From Flavobacteriales bacterium (GTDB lineage Bacteria; Bacteroidota; Bacteroidia; NS11-12g; UBA9320): a DNA stretch of 64,000 bases. Made by a program: the position numbers and the translations under genes. Numbering within the stretch: position 1 is the stretch's first letter; every line of letters starts with the position of its first letter. Where the stretch lies: contig JACJZT010000008.1 of assembly GCA_020635455.1 (NCBI GenBank), forward strand, positions 124,001 through 188,000. The letters are read 5' to 3'. The notes under the pieces are model-generated. The model did not search any database. It saw nothing but the letters and a program-made list of their open reading frames with translations, and was not told the DNA's origin. This document shows, piece by piece, positions 51,487-59,334 of this stretch.

Positions 51487-52194
51487 ATGAGCAAACCAAG
51501 CTTTGAAACAGTACTTACACCTGCATTGCTGCCTCTTTATGACCTAAAAGGTAAGATCGTTGTTGTAATCGACATATTAAGGGCAACCAGTTCAATATGC
51601 GTTGGTTTCAACACAGGTGTCCGTTTGTTTCGTCCTGTGGCATATCCCGATCAGGCCAAAACTCTTGAATCCTCAGGTTATATTGCTGCTGCTGAACGCG
51701 ATGGAAGAAAACTCGATGGATTTTCACTGGGCAACTCCCCTTTCGATTATCTGGATCCTGAATTAAAAGATCGTAAAATTGCCATAACAACAACCAACGG
51801 CACAAGGTGTTTGCGTTTGAGTTATGAAGCTGAGGAGATTCTGATTGGTTCTTTTCTTAATCTTGAAGCTCTCAGCAGGTACTGTATTGAAAGTAAAAAA
51901 AACGTAATAGCTTTCTGTGCAGGTTGGAAAGACAAGTTTAACCTGGAAGACACCTTGTTTGCCGGTGCTTTTGCAAACAACCTTAAAGAACTTTACACGC
52001 TCGAATGTGATTCCACTCTGGCTGCTCAGGATCTTTACAATTTTGCCTCAAAGGACCTTGCAGATTACATAACCAAGGCTTCACATGCACAGCGGTTTGA
52101 AAGACTAGGAATTGAAAAGGATATTAAATTTTGCATGCAAAATTCCATCTACGACATTGTTCCGAAAATGATCGGAGACGACCTGATTTTATGA
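51487..52194 (+). CDS. comB: 2-phosphosulfolactate phosphatase-like protein
   Basis: ComB family phosphatase, which dephosphorylates 2-phosphosulfolactate in coenzyme M synthesis of archaea. IVVVIDILRATSSICVG, AAERDGRKLDGFSLGNSP, ITTTNGTRCL and VIAFCAGWKDKFNLEDTLFA are family motifs. About 235 residues from the ATG at 51487 (MSKPSFETVL); an upstream in-frame start lies inside eno. Bacteroidota do not make coenzyme M, so the product may feed a sulfonate such as sulfolactate or a sulfonolipid (inference). Converges with the hydrolase gene (8-bp gap). Confidence 0.85.
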   Translation: MSKPSFETVLTPALLPLYDLKGKIVVVIDILRATSSICVGFNTGVRLFRPVAYPDQAKTLESSGYIAAAERDGRKLDGFSLGNSPFDYLDPELKDRKIAITTTNGTRCLRLSYEAEEILIGSFLNLEALSRYCIESKKNVIAFCAGWKDKFNLEDTLFAGAFANNLKELYTLECDSTLAAQDLYNFASKDLADYITKASHAQRFERLGIEKDIKFCMQNSIYDIVPKMIGDDLIL

Positions 52195-52202
52195 TAATTT
52201 CA

Positions 52203-53375
52203 TTAATCAATGTCTTCCGGAGTTTTTACCGGGATCGGTTTTTCACCGTCCATTAAAGCGATCAGATCGGCCTGAGGAATAAAACCTCCGCTTACCGTAT
52301 TGGTCAATACGATGATGCATCGGTCTTTGTTTTTCCAGCGAACAAAATAAGCTTTAAACCCTTGCCACCAGCCATTGTGATAAATTATGGTATCGCCGGT
52401 ATTGTAATAACGGATGCGCCAGCCATATCCGTAATAGTCCATGGAAGCGCGGCAAGGAGTATGCGGGGTACATGCTGCATTTAAGGTAGATTCAGAAAGT
52501 AGCTTGAAATTGCGCAAAGCTCTGTCGAACTTCAACAGGTCATGCACAGAGGTATAAACTCCTTTATCACCGGTAGTTCCATTTTGATAAAAGTCAGGAA
52601 ACACCGACCTCAGACCATTATGGCCCTGAACCTCTATGTCTGCCGTTGCCATTGAAGGGGTGAAAATAAAGGAAGAGCTCATTCCAATCGGCTTGAACAC
52701 AGAATCTCTCATATAATCTTCAAATTTCACTTCACTGAGCTTTTCAACGATCAAAGCCAATAATACGTAGTTGGTATTGCTGTATTTATATTTCGCTCCC
52801 GGTCTGAATTCAAGTCCGGGTCTGTATCTTTTTAACATCCAAAGAACATCATCGTTATTGAGGTGACGGTATTTCTGTTTAAAATACCCCTCGGCAAAAT
52901 TCATGTAATTGGGTATCCCGCTTTTGTGAGAAAGCAATTGTTCAAGGGTGATGGTTTTGTATGGAAATTCTTCAAGCACTTCGTAAATTTTAGTTTCAAG
53001 GTTTATTTTTCCCTTATCAAGAAGGCATAGAATTGCAAAAGCAGTTAACGTTTTAGACACGGAAGCTATCTGCAAAGGCATTTGGTCGGTAAGTTTTGTT
53101 CGGAGTTTGCCATTGGCGTATCCGTATGCGTTGCTGTAATAATGCCCGCTATCGTAAAAAAGATAGGTACCGCTGAAATAACCCTTTGAATGTCTTTTTA
53201 AAAAATAATCATCTATGGTCTTGATCTTTTCATCGCTCAGGGATGAATCGAGAATAAACTCAGGCACAGAACCCGAATTGAAGGCGTTGGTGTCACCATC
53301 GGAATTAATCCCCGAACAATGTATACCTGAGGCCAAAACGAATACTCCCAGGAAAATTTTATCGAAACTGCTCAA
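52203..53375 (-). CDS. Serine hydrolase of the beta-lactamase/DD-peptidase class C fold
   Basis: 390 residues with an N-terminal hydrophobic stretch ending in a Cys (KIFLGVFVLASGIHC), possibly a signal, though a poor lipobox. The catalytic SxxK is ASVSKTLTAFAIL, the YxN motif is KYKYSNTNYVLLALI, and the third motif is IYHNGWWQGFKAYF (HxG). It could be an esterase or D-amino-acid peptidase acting at the envelope; resistance to beta-lactams is not implied. The start is TTG. It is divergent from AIM24, with a palindrome between them. Confidence 0.82.
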   Translation of the reverse strand: MSSFDKIFLGVFVLASGIHCSGINSDGDTNAFNSGSVPEFILDSSLSDEKIKTIDDYFLKRHSKGYFSGTYLFYDSGHYYSNAYGYANGKLRTKLTDQMPLQIASVSKTLTAFAILCLLDKGKINLETKIYEVLEEFPYKTITLEQLLSHKSGIPNYMNFAEGYFKQKYRHLNNDDVLWMLKRYRPGLEFRPGAKYKYSNTNYVLLALIVEKLSEVKFEDYMRDSVFKPIGMSSSFIFTPSMATADIEVQGHNGLRSVFPDFYQNGTTGDKGVYTSVHDLLKFDRALRNFKLLSESTLNAACTPHTPCRASMDYYGYGWRIRYYNTGDTIIYHNGWWQGFKAYFVRWKNKDRCIIVLTNTVSGGFIPQADLIALMDGEKPIPVKTPEDID

Positions 53376-53404
53376 CTATTTAACGTTTTAAAAATATATT
53401 AACA

Positions 53405-53426
53405 TGCAAATTAACTGTAATTTGCA
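53405..53426. promoter_or_regulatory. Perfect 22-bp palindrome, candidate operator
   Basis: TGCAAATTA (53405-53413) and TAATTTGCA (53418-53426) form a perfect 9-bp inverted repeat around ACTG. It sits in the 88-bp gap between the divergent serine hydrolase and AIM24 genes. Each arm contains TAATTTG, one base short of the -7 consensus, oriented outward towards its gene. It may be a dimeric repressor site, a pair of back-to-back promoters, or both. Confidence 0.5.
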
Positions 53427-53463
53427 CGAAGCATCTGTGTAAAAGCCTTTTTATTATAAACAT

Positions 53464-54246
53464 ATGAACAATCACGAAATAGATTACAGGATACTTGGTG
53501 ACGAGATCCAGTGCGTTGAAATAGAACTTGATCCCATGGAAACGGTTATTGCAGAATCCGGCAGTTTAATGATGATGGAAGAAGCCATAAAAATGGAAAC
53601 GATCTTTGGCGACGGCAGTGACAAAACCCAAAGTGTGCTTAGTAAGATCTTTTCAGCAGGTAAACGAATGCTAACCGGTGAAAGTTTGTTTTTAACAGCC
53701 TACACCAATCAGGGTAATCATAAGAAAAGACTGGTATTTGCAGCACCTTACATCGGCAAAATTCTTCCCATGGATCTATCGCAGTATGATGGAAAACTAA
53801 TTTGTCAAAAAGACAGCTTTTTATGTGCCGCCAAAGGTGTGATGATAGGAATAGAATTTCAAAAGAAAATTGGGGCCGGATTGTTTGGAGGAGAAGGATT
53901 TATCATGCAAAAACTTGAAGGTGATGGAATGGCCTTTGTTCACTCAGGAGGGGCCATAATCAAAAGAGAACTTTCAGCCGGTGAAAAATTAAGAATTGAT
54001 ACAGGTTGTATTGTGGCTTTCACAAAACACACCCATTACGATATTGAGTTTGTAGGGGGAATTAAAAATACCATTTTTGGTGGTGAAGGATTATTTTTCG
54101 CCACTTTGACCGGACCGGGAACCATTTGGGTTCAAAGCCTGCCCTTCAGCAGGTTGGCCAGCAGAATATTAAGCGGCGCCGTTGGGAGAAGAAAAGAAGA
54201 AGGAAGCATTCTGGGCGGACTCGGCAACCTTATTGACGGGGATTAA
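53464..54246 (+). CDS. AIM24/TIGR00266 family protein
   Basis: 260 residues, soluble and beta-rich, no signal peptide. Family features include VEIELDPMETVIAESGSLMM, GIEFQKKIGAGLFGGEGFIM, LSAGEKLRIDTGCIVAF, and GIKNTIFGGEGLFFATLTGPG near the end, followed by TIWVQSLPFSRLASRI. The family is widespread in bacteria and related to the yeast mitochondrial Aim24, but its role is unknown. It precedes the subtilase gene by 97 nt on the same strand. Confidence 0.88.
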   Translation: MNNHEIDYRILGDEIQCVEIELDPMETVIAESGSLMMMEEAIKMETIFGDGSDKTQSVLSKIFSAGKRMLTGESLFLTAYTNQGNHKKRLVFAAPYIGKILPMDLSQYDGKLICQKDSFLCAAKGVMIGIEFQKKIGAGLFGGEGFIMQKLEGDGMAFVHSGGAIIKRELSAGEKLRIDTGCIVAFTKHTHYDIEFVGGIKNTIFGGEGLFFATLTGPGTIWVQSLPFSRLASRILSGAVGRRKEEGSILGGLGNLIDGD

Positions 54247-54343
54247 GATTTTACTTAATACCGTAATGGCAAGAATGTATCAAATTATTAACAGAAAAAC
54301 ATTTATACAAAACTTTACAAACTTATCGTTGTAAACTTGTAGT

Positions 54344-56086
54344 TTGCTTTTCATACGTTTCACATTTATTCTTTGTCTGTTTTTTAATATCCAGGCCTTA
54401 AAAGCACAGGACCTCTTTGCCATTTATCTAAAAGACAAAAAAGGATCGACCTACAACCCTTATGTTTTCCTTCACCCCAAGTCGGTGGAGAGAAGGATCA
54501 ATGAGGGACTCGACCTGTACGATCCGGAAGATTTTCCTGTTAGTCGAAATTATGAGAAAAAAATCAGGGCCCTCAGCGATACCTTCATCGGATCAAGCAG
54601 ATGGTTCAATGCCGTTTTTATCCAAACCGACCAAAAGCGGCTGCAACAGATCAGACAGTTTGATTTTGTTGATCGTATTGAAACTTTTGTTCAAGATCAC
54701 ATGAACCATGCGACCTCAATGAAGACAAAGGTCACCGGCCAAAAATTCGACAGTACTCTAAGTGCTTCCAGAACGGCATTGATAAAAGCTCAGACCGGAA
54801 GAATGGGCTCACAAGCTCTTGCAGACAGTGGCCTTGATGGCAGTGGAGTCATTATTTGCATAATTGATGTGGGTTTTAAATCATGTAAAGAAAATGAGAT
54901 GTATTTAAAACTTAACAAGCGTAATGCAATATTGAAAACTTATGATTTTGTAAAAAAACGAGAAAACGTAAACATTGGTCTTGCACATGGAACAAGTGTT
55001 CTGTCATGTATCGGAGGACAAACCGATGACTACAAAACCGGATTAGCAACCGGCGCCAGGTTCTTGCTGGCAAGAACCGAAAACTTCACTGAATTTCTCA
55101 AGGAGGAGGTTAACTGGCTGCTTGCGGCAGAATGGGCCGACCAGAATGGTGCAGACATAATTAACAGTTCACTAGGATATACCATAAGTCGGTACCTGCC
55201 TGAACAAATGGACGGTAAAACTGCCTTTGTAAGCAAGGCTGCTCAAAAAGCTACCGAAAAAGGAATTCTGGTAATTTCTTCGGCAGGTAACGAGGGTTCA
55301 GGCAAATGGAAGCGAATAGCTGCTCCCGGGGATGCAAAGGATGTGCTCACCGTTGGAGGAGTGGACCCTTCCACCGGCATTCATATTTATTTCAGCTCCT
55401 TTGGACCCACCTGGGACAAAAGACTCAAACCGGAAATTTCTTCTTTTGGAAAAGTGGTTTCAGTTGGCAACTGCGGGTATACCTTTAGTCAGGGAACGTC
55501 CTTCTCAGCCCCTCTTGTTACCGGTTTTGCAGCATGTTTGAAACAAAAATACCCAACTATCAAACAAAAGGAATTGAAAGAACTGATCTGCAGATCGGGG
55601 GATCTTTGGCCGTATTACGATTACGCACACGGATATGGAGTGCCTCAACCATACTTTTTGTTTAAAGATACCATAGTCAATGTTGCAACCTTTAACGTGT
55701 TTGATGAAAAAAATTCGATAACCATCCTGCCAATTCGCAATGCGCCTAAAAACAATACCTTTAACCCATCAAATACAAAGGATAGTTTAAATTACGGAAA
55801 ATTGATGAAAGACAGTGCCTTATGGGTTGACACCGCCAACAACATACTTAATGGCGAACTTCTCATTTACGATCAAAATAAAGTTTCTGAGTACAGCACC
55901 CAAACCCCAACCTATTTATATTATCATATCAAAAATAAAAAGGGTTATCTCGATAAGTATTATGTAATGGATATGGAAGAAAAGGAGAATCAAAGACTTA
56001 CCATCTCGAAAACAATAAGCGAACCCCCTTTTGAGATTGAAATTTACTACAAAGGTTTTTACAAAAGCATTAGTATAAAACAATGA
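54344..56086 (+). CDS. Secreted subtilase (S8 family serine peptidase)
   Basis: 580 residues with a signal peptide (MLFIRFTFILCLFFNIQA) from a TTG start. The catalytic triad is Asp in ICIIDVGFK (about residue 173), His in LAHGTSVLSCIGG (about 214) and Ser in SQGTSFSAPLVTGFAACL (about 386), with the oxyanion Asn in ISSAGNEGSG. After the catalytic domain is a ~170-residue beta-rich tail that does not look like a standard type IX sorting domain, so the export route is unclear. The next gene overlaps by 4 nt, indicating translational coupling. Confidence 0.92.
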   Translation: MLFIRFTFILCLFFNIQALKAQDLFAIYLKDKKGSTYNPYVFLHPKSVERRINEGLDLYDPEDFPVSRNYEKKIRALSDTFIGSSRWFNAVFIQTDQKRLQQIRQFDFVDRIETFVQDHMNHATSMKTKVTGQKFDSTLSASRTALIKAQTGRMGSQALADSGLDGSGVIICIIDVGFKSCKENEMYLKLNKRNAILKTYDFVKKRENVNIGLAHGTSVLSCIGGQTDDYKTGLATGARFLLARTENFTEFLKEEVNWLLAAEWADQNGADIINSSLGYTISRYLPEQMDGKTAFVSKAAQKATEKGILVISSAGNEGSGKWKRIAAPGDAKDVLTVGGVDPSTGIHIYFSSFGPTWDKRLKPEISSFGKVVSVGNCGYTFSQGTSFSAPLVTGFAACLKQKYPTIKQKELKELICRSGDLWPYYDYAHGYGVPQPYFLFKDTIVNVATFNVFDEKNSITILPIRNAPKNNTFNPSNTKDSLNYGKLMKDSALWVDTANNILNGELLIYDQNKVSEYSTQTPTYLYYHIKNKKGYLDKYYVMDMEEKENQRLTISKTISEPPFEIEIYYKGFYKSISIKQ

Positions 56087-56775
56087 AGTTCCTTTTTTTC
56101 ATTACAAGCTTTCTGCTTTTGGGCATTCGTGCCAATGGACAGATCTATCTGCTCGAGCAAGATGTTAATCAGGATACCATCATACCGAATGTCGGATTCC
56201 AAAGACCCATTGATGTATCGGCATACATTGCCTTCGGTTTTATGGCCGGCCCTTCGGACAAGGATGCTCTTTCCGGCATTAAGTATTTTAATTCGTATAA
56301 TTTCAGGGAAGGATTATGGGTAAGAAAAAAAATGAATTCTTTTTATTCGATCGGAATGTATTATGAGTACGACCGTCAGAGCTTTCGGTTAAAGGAAGCC
56401 ATTGCAGGTGATTCCTTCGAAAGAGCCAATACCATCCTAAGCAGGCATATCAACAATAATATAACTTTTGGCCTTTTCAACCGGTTTAACATTGTTAGCA
56501 ATCGATTGTTCGCCGATATTGGTGCCTATTATGCGTACGACCTTTTTCCAAGGATACAATCTGTAGTAAGACCGGAAAATGCAGATTATTCAAGAAAGAA
56601 AATCAATTATACCAATCCTAAACTCCTTAACAGACATAATTACGGTATCGACTTTAAAATAACCTATCACATCCTTTCCATTTATGCAAGATATCGTTTA
56701 TCACAATTGCACAAAGAACAACAGGGAGATCTGCCGCATTTTATCTTAGGCTTGTCGATCGACATAGAGGAATAA
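56083..56775 (+). CDS. Predicted outer-membrane beta-barrel protein
   Basis: 230 residues, with a signal peptide (MKFLFFITSFLLLGIRANGQ) and alternating-strand sequence (IAFGFMAGPSDKDALSG, MNSFYSIGMYYEYDRQSF, NNNITFGLFNRFNIVSN, LFADIGAYYAYDLFP). It ends with a strand (HFILGLSIDIEE). No family assigned. Its ATG overlaps the subtilase TGA (ATGA), so it is likely made together with the peptidase, perhaps as an outer-membrane partner; that link is inference. Converges with the aminotransferase gene (4-bp gap). Confidence 0.65.
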   Translation: MKFLFFITSFLLLGIRANGQIYLLEQDVNQDTIIPNVGFQRPIDVSAYIAFGFMAGPSDKDALSGIKYFNSYNFREGLWVRKKMNSFYSIGMYYEYDRQSFRLKEAIAGDSFERANTILSRHINNNITFGLFNRFNIVSNRLFADIGAYYAYDLFPRIQSVVRPENADYSRKKINYTNPKLLNRHNYGIDFKITYHILSIYARYRLSQLHKEQQGDLPHFILGLSIDIEE

Positions 56776-56779
56776 GGAA

Positions 56780-57967
56780 TTATTGCTCCGATTGTTCAAT
56801 TGCATCCAGAATTATTTTACAAACTTTTTTAATTTCACCTTCCTTTATGATCAACGGAGGAGCTATTCTAAGTGCCTTTGCATTAAACAGGAACCAATCG
56901 ATCAACAATCCTTTTTCGAAGCAGATATTTATTACCTTCTGTACTTTTTGTTCCGATCCCAGATCCAGGCTTAGAAGCAAACCTTTGCCACTTAATTCTT
57001 TGAGGTTTTTATGAGAAAGATATTTTCTGAAAAGTCTTTCCTTACTGTCAATTGAATCCATTATGCCTGAAGAGAAGAGAAAATCCAATGCGGCACCGGC
57101 AGCAGCGCAATTGACGGGATGACCTCCAAAAGTTGTTAAATGACCAAGAACCGGATGGCTTGTCAAAGACCCCATGACCTTTTTACTTGCAATAAAACAT
57201 CCGATAGGCATTCCACCACCCATACCTTTTGCTAGAAGAACAATGTCAGGAATTAGACTGAAGTGTTCAAATGCAAATAATTTTCCGGTACGTCCAAATC
57301 CTGTTTGTATCTCATCGATCACCAACAGTGCTCCAACTTCCTTGCAGCGTTTGTTCAAACCGGCAAGAAATTCTTCAGTACCTCTCACATAACCTGTTTC
57401 AGACTGAATTACCTCAGTAAATACGCAGGCTGTGTCGAAAGTAATTTCCTTGAGACTTTCCAAATTGTTGAACCCGATCTTTTTGACCGATGGCAATAAT
57501 GGTCTGAAGGGAGCTGTAAACTCCTCGTCACTCATAAGACTCATCGCTCCCTGAGTATGGCCGTGATAGGCATTTTGCATGCTGATTATTTCCGACCTTC
57601 CTGTAAATCTTTTGGCCAGTTTCATTGCACCTTCGGTCGCTTCAGCACCTGAATTGGTAAAATAAACACTCTCAAGGTTCGGTGGAAGGTTCCGCGTTAG
57701 TTTTTGAGCAAGAGTTACCTGAGGGTGCTGAATATGTTCCCCATAAACCATGGTGTGCAGATATTTACTGCTCTGCTTGCGTATGGCCTCCAATACTGCG
57801 GGGTTTCTGTGTCCTATGTTATTTACGGAAATTCCGGAAATTAAATCAATGTATCTTTTTCCTTCCAGATCAATAATATGAATTCCCTTCGCTTTTTTTA
57901 TCTGAAGTCCAACCGGTGCGTCTGAGGTTTGTGCAACATGGGTCAAAAACAACTGTCTTAGGTTCAT
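56780..57967 (-). CDS. Class III PLP aminotransferase
   Basis: 395 residues, ornithine/acetylornithine-aminotransferase fold type I. VYFTNSGAEATEGAMKLA, MQNAYHGHTQGAMSLM, LLVIDEIQTGFGRTGKLFA and the PLP lysine in VLLAKGMGGGMPIGCFI are clear. Substrate may be an omega-amino acid such as acetylornithine, but no arginine genes are adjacent, so I leave it general. It has its own -7 box 14 nt upstream of the ATG. Confidence 0.88.
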   Translation of the reverse strand: MNLRQLFLTHVAQTSDAPVGLQIKKAKGIHIIDLEGKRYIDLISGISVNNIGHRNPAVLEAIRKQSSKYLHTMVYGEHIQHPQVTLAQKLTRNLPPNLESVYFTNSGAEATEGAMKLAKRFTGRSEIISMQNAYHGHTQGAMSLMSDEEFTAPFRPLLPSVKKIGFNNLESLKEITFDTACVFTEVIQSETGYVRGTEEFLAGLNKRCKEVGALLVIDEIQTGFGRTGKLFAFEHFSLIPDIVLLAKGMGGGMPIGCFIASKKVMGSLTSHPVLGHLTTFGGHPVNCAAAGAALDFLFSSGIMDSIDSKERLFRKYLSHKNLKELSGKGLLLSLDLGSEQKVQKVINICFEKGLLIDWFLFNAKALRIAPPLIIKEGEIKKVCKIILDAIEQSEQ

Positions 57968-57981
57968 TATGAATAAAAATC

Positions 57982-57989
57982 CAAAATTA
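57982..57989 (-). promoter_or_regulatory. -7 promoter element TAATTTTG
   Basis: TAnnTTTG on the minus strand, 14 nt before the aminotransferase ATG; predicted leader about 9 nt. Confidence 0.45.
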
Positions 57990-58124
57990 GTTCATTTAAA
58001 TTCAAACCATCCGGAATGAACCCTGGTCCTAAAGAATGTTTTTCACAAAAAACTATTTACCCGTTTACAATAAATGGTATATAGTTTAGTTGAGGTACTA
58101 AAGAGCCTGTTATTTTAATTAACG

Positions 58125-58340
58125 ATGAAAACGCTTTCCCGAATCCTTTTCGTAATGTTGGCAACACCCATTGTACTTACATCCTGTGTAAGCAAAAAAA
58201 AATATCAGGAACTTTTGGACTTAAAGGCAGGTAAGGAAAAAAAGATCGAAAAACTGGCAACTGAGCTTGAAGATATCAAAAAAGAAAAAATGCAATTATT
58301 GGATAGTTTAACTCTTTTAAAATATGAAAGCAAAAATTGA
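58125..58340 (+). CDS. Small coiled-coil lipoprotein
   Basis: 71 residues. The signal LFVMLATPIVLTSC gives a good lipobox (LTSC, Cys near residue 22). The mature peptide CVSKKKYQELLDLKAGKEKK continues as a charged heptad-like helix. It resembles the coiled-coil stalk of Bacteroidota OmpA-type lipoproteins, without the OmpA domain. It overlaps the next lipoprotein gene by 17 nt; both share the C-V-S-K-x-K-Y start of the mature protein. Confidence 0.7.
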   Translation: MKTLSRILFVMLATPIVLTSCVSKKKYQELLDLKAGKEKKIEKLATELEDIKKEKMQLLDSLTLLKYESKN

Positions 58341-59154
58341 GATATTATTAAGCTTAATGTTCTTTACGGGTTGCGTTTCAAAAGGAAAATATGCCCAAAC
58401 CGAGAACGACATAAGCATGCTAAGCAAAAAAATAAGAACCTTAAAACTTGAGATCAAATCAGAACAGAAGAGTACTCTGATGATCAAAGATTCAGTCAAA
58501 TATTTATTTGAACGAAACGAACAACCTGCAAGGGGGATTGAAAGAAGGTTAAAAGCCTTTGGAATTACAGTAAATATTGAGCAAAGCGAGCTGAACGAAT
58601 TTAATTTTGAACTTCCTTCAGGCAGTGAAAAATATTATGACACGAAAATGGAAAGCTATGCTTTTGGGGACACTTTTGCAGCTGAAAAGGCAAGCTATTT
58701 AAGTACAGATGAAAAAAAGATGTATTACTATCTGAATGTGGCCCGAATGGACCCTAAGGGATTTTGCAGGAAATACGTTATACCAAGATTAAAACAAAGA
58801 CCCAATAGTTTGTATTTGATCACTCTGGTTGATTATATGATGGAAATGAAACCTAAAAATGCCTTAAGACCCGACAAGGAACAATACGAGAATGCTAAAT
58901 GCCACTCCGTTGAGAGCGGAAAAAAAGGCTATGTGGGACATGCTCGACAGGAAAGCTGCAAAAAAAGTTTCAGAGGAGAATGTTGTGCATACGGCAATTC
59001 GGACCCCCTTGAAGTAGTTTTACAATTGCTGATCGACTCCGGGGTGAAATCATTAGGGCATCGCTATGTTTGTTTGGGCTGGTATTCTTATGTTGGAATT
59101 TCATCCTCAAAACATAAAACATACGGAACCAATGTTGTAATGGATTTCAGGTAA
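58324..59154 (+). CDS. Lipoprotein with coiled coil and CAP/SCP-like domain
   Basis: 276 residues. The lipobox is in ILLSLMFFTGC (Cys about residue 17), and mature CVSKGKYAQTENDISMLSK mirrors the small gene before it. A coiled-coil stalk (about 20-60) leads to a C-terminal CAP-like domain (about 120-276): YYYLNVARMDPKGFCRKYV, KGYVGHARQESCKK, LGHRYVCLGWYSYVGISSS and a final NVVMDFR. Several cysteines may form disulfides. CAP proteins act as secreted binding proteins; activity is unknown. An AT-rich hairpin with a T-run after the stop may terminate it. Confidence 0.75.
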   Translation: MKAKIEILLSLMFFTGCVSKGKYAQTENDISMLSKKIRTLKLEIKSEQKSTLMIKDSVKYLFERNEQPARGIERRLKAFGITVNIEQSELNEFNFELPSGSEKYYDTKMESYAFGDTFAAEKASYLSTDEKKMYYYLNVARMDPKGFCRKYVIPRLKQRPNSLYLITLVDYMMEMKPKNALRPDKEQYENAKCHSVESGKKGYVGHARQESCKKSFRGECCAYGNSDPLEVVLQLLIDSGVKSLGHRYVCLGWYSYVGISSSKHKTYGTNVVMDFR

Positions 59155-59279
59155 GATTCATACAAGACCTTAATTCTATATACCTTTCATAAAAATCAAC
59201 GTTTCACCCTTCTTTAGGATAAATGAATTTGGCAAAAAGCCAATGGTGAATAAGTGTTAATAATTTGTATTTAATCCAT

Positions 59280-59302
59280 AAGTATATTGACTATACTTTT
59301 TT
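59280..59302 (+). terminator. Weak AT-rich hairpin with T-run, overlapping a promoter
   Basis: AAGTATA (59280-59286) pairs with TATACTT (59292-59298) around TTGAC, followed by several T. It could end transcription of the CAP lipoprotein gene. The -7 box of the next gene starts at its 3' edge. Confidence 0.4.
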
Positions 59303-59309
59303 ATTTTTG
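59302..59309 (+). promoter_or_regulatory. -7 promoter element TATTTTTG
   Basis: TAnnTTTG match 25 nt before the TTG start of the GltD-like gene, the probable promoter of the three-gene oxidoreductase operon. It overlaps the T-run of the hairpin just upstream. Confidence 0.5.
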
Positions 59310-59334
59310 TCCATAACAAATTTTTAAAGAAGTC

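Noticed and set aside
52203..53375. Antibiotic resistance role for the beta-lactamase-fold protein
   Set aside because: SxxK, YxN and HxG motifs are shared by esterases and DD-peptidases; nothing indicates beta-lactam hydrolysis.
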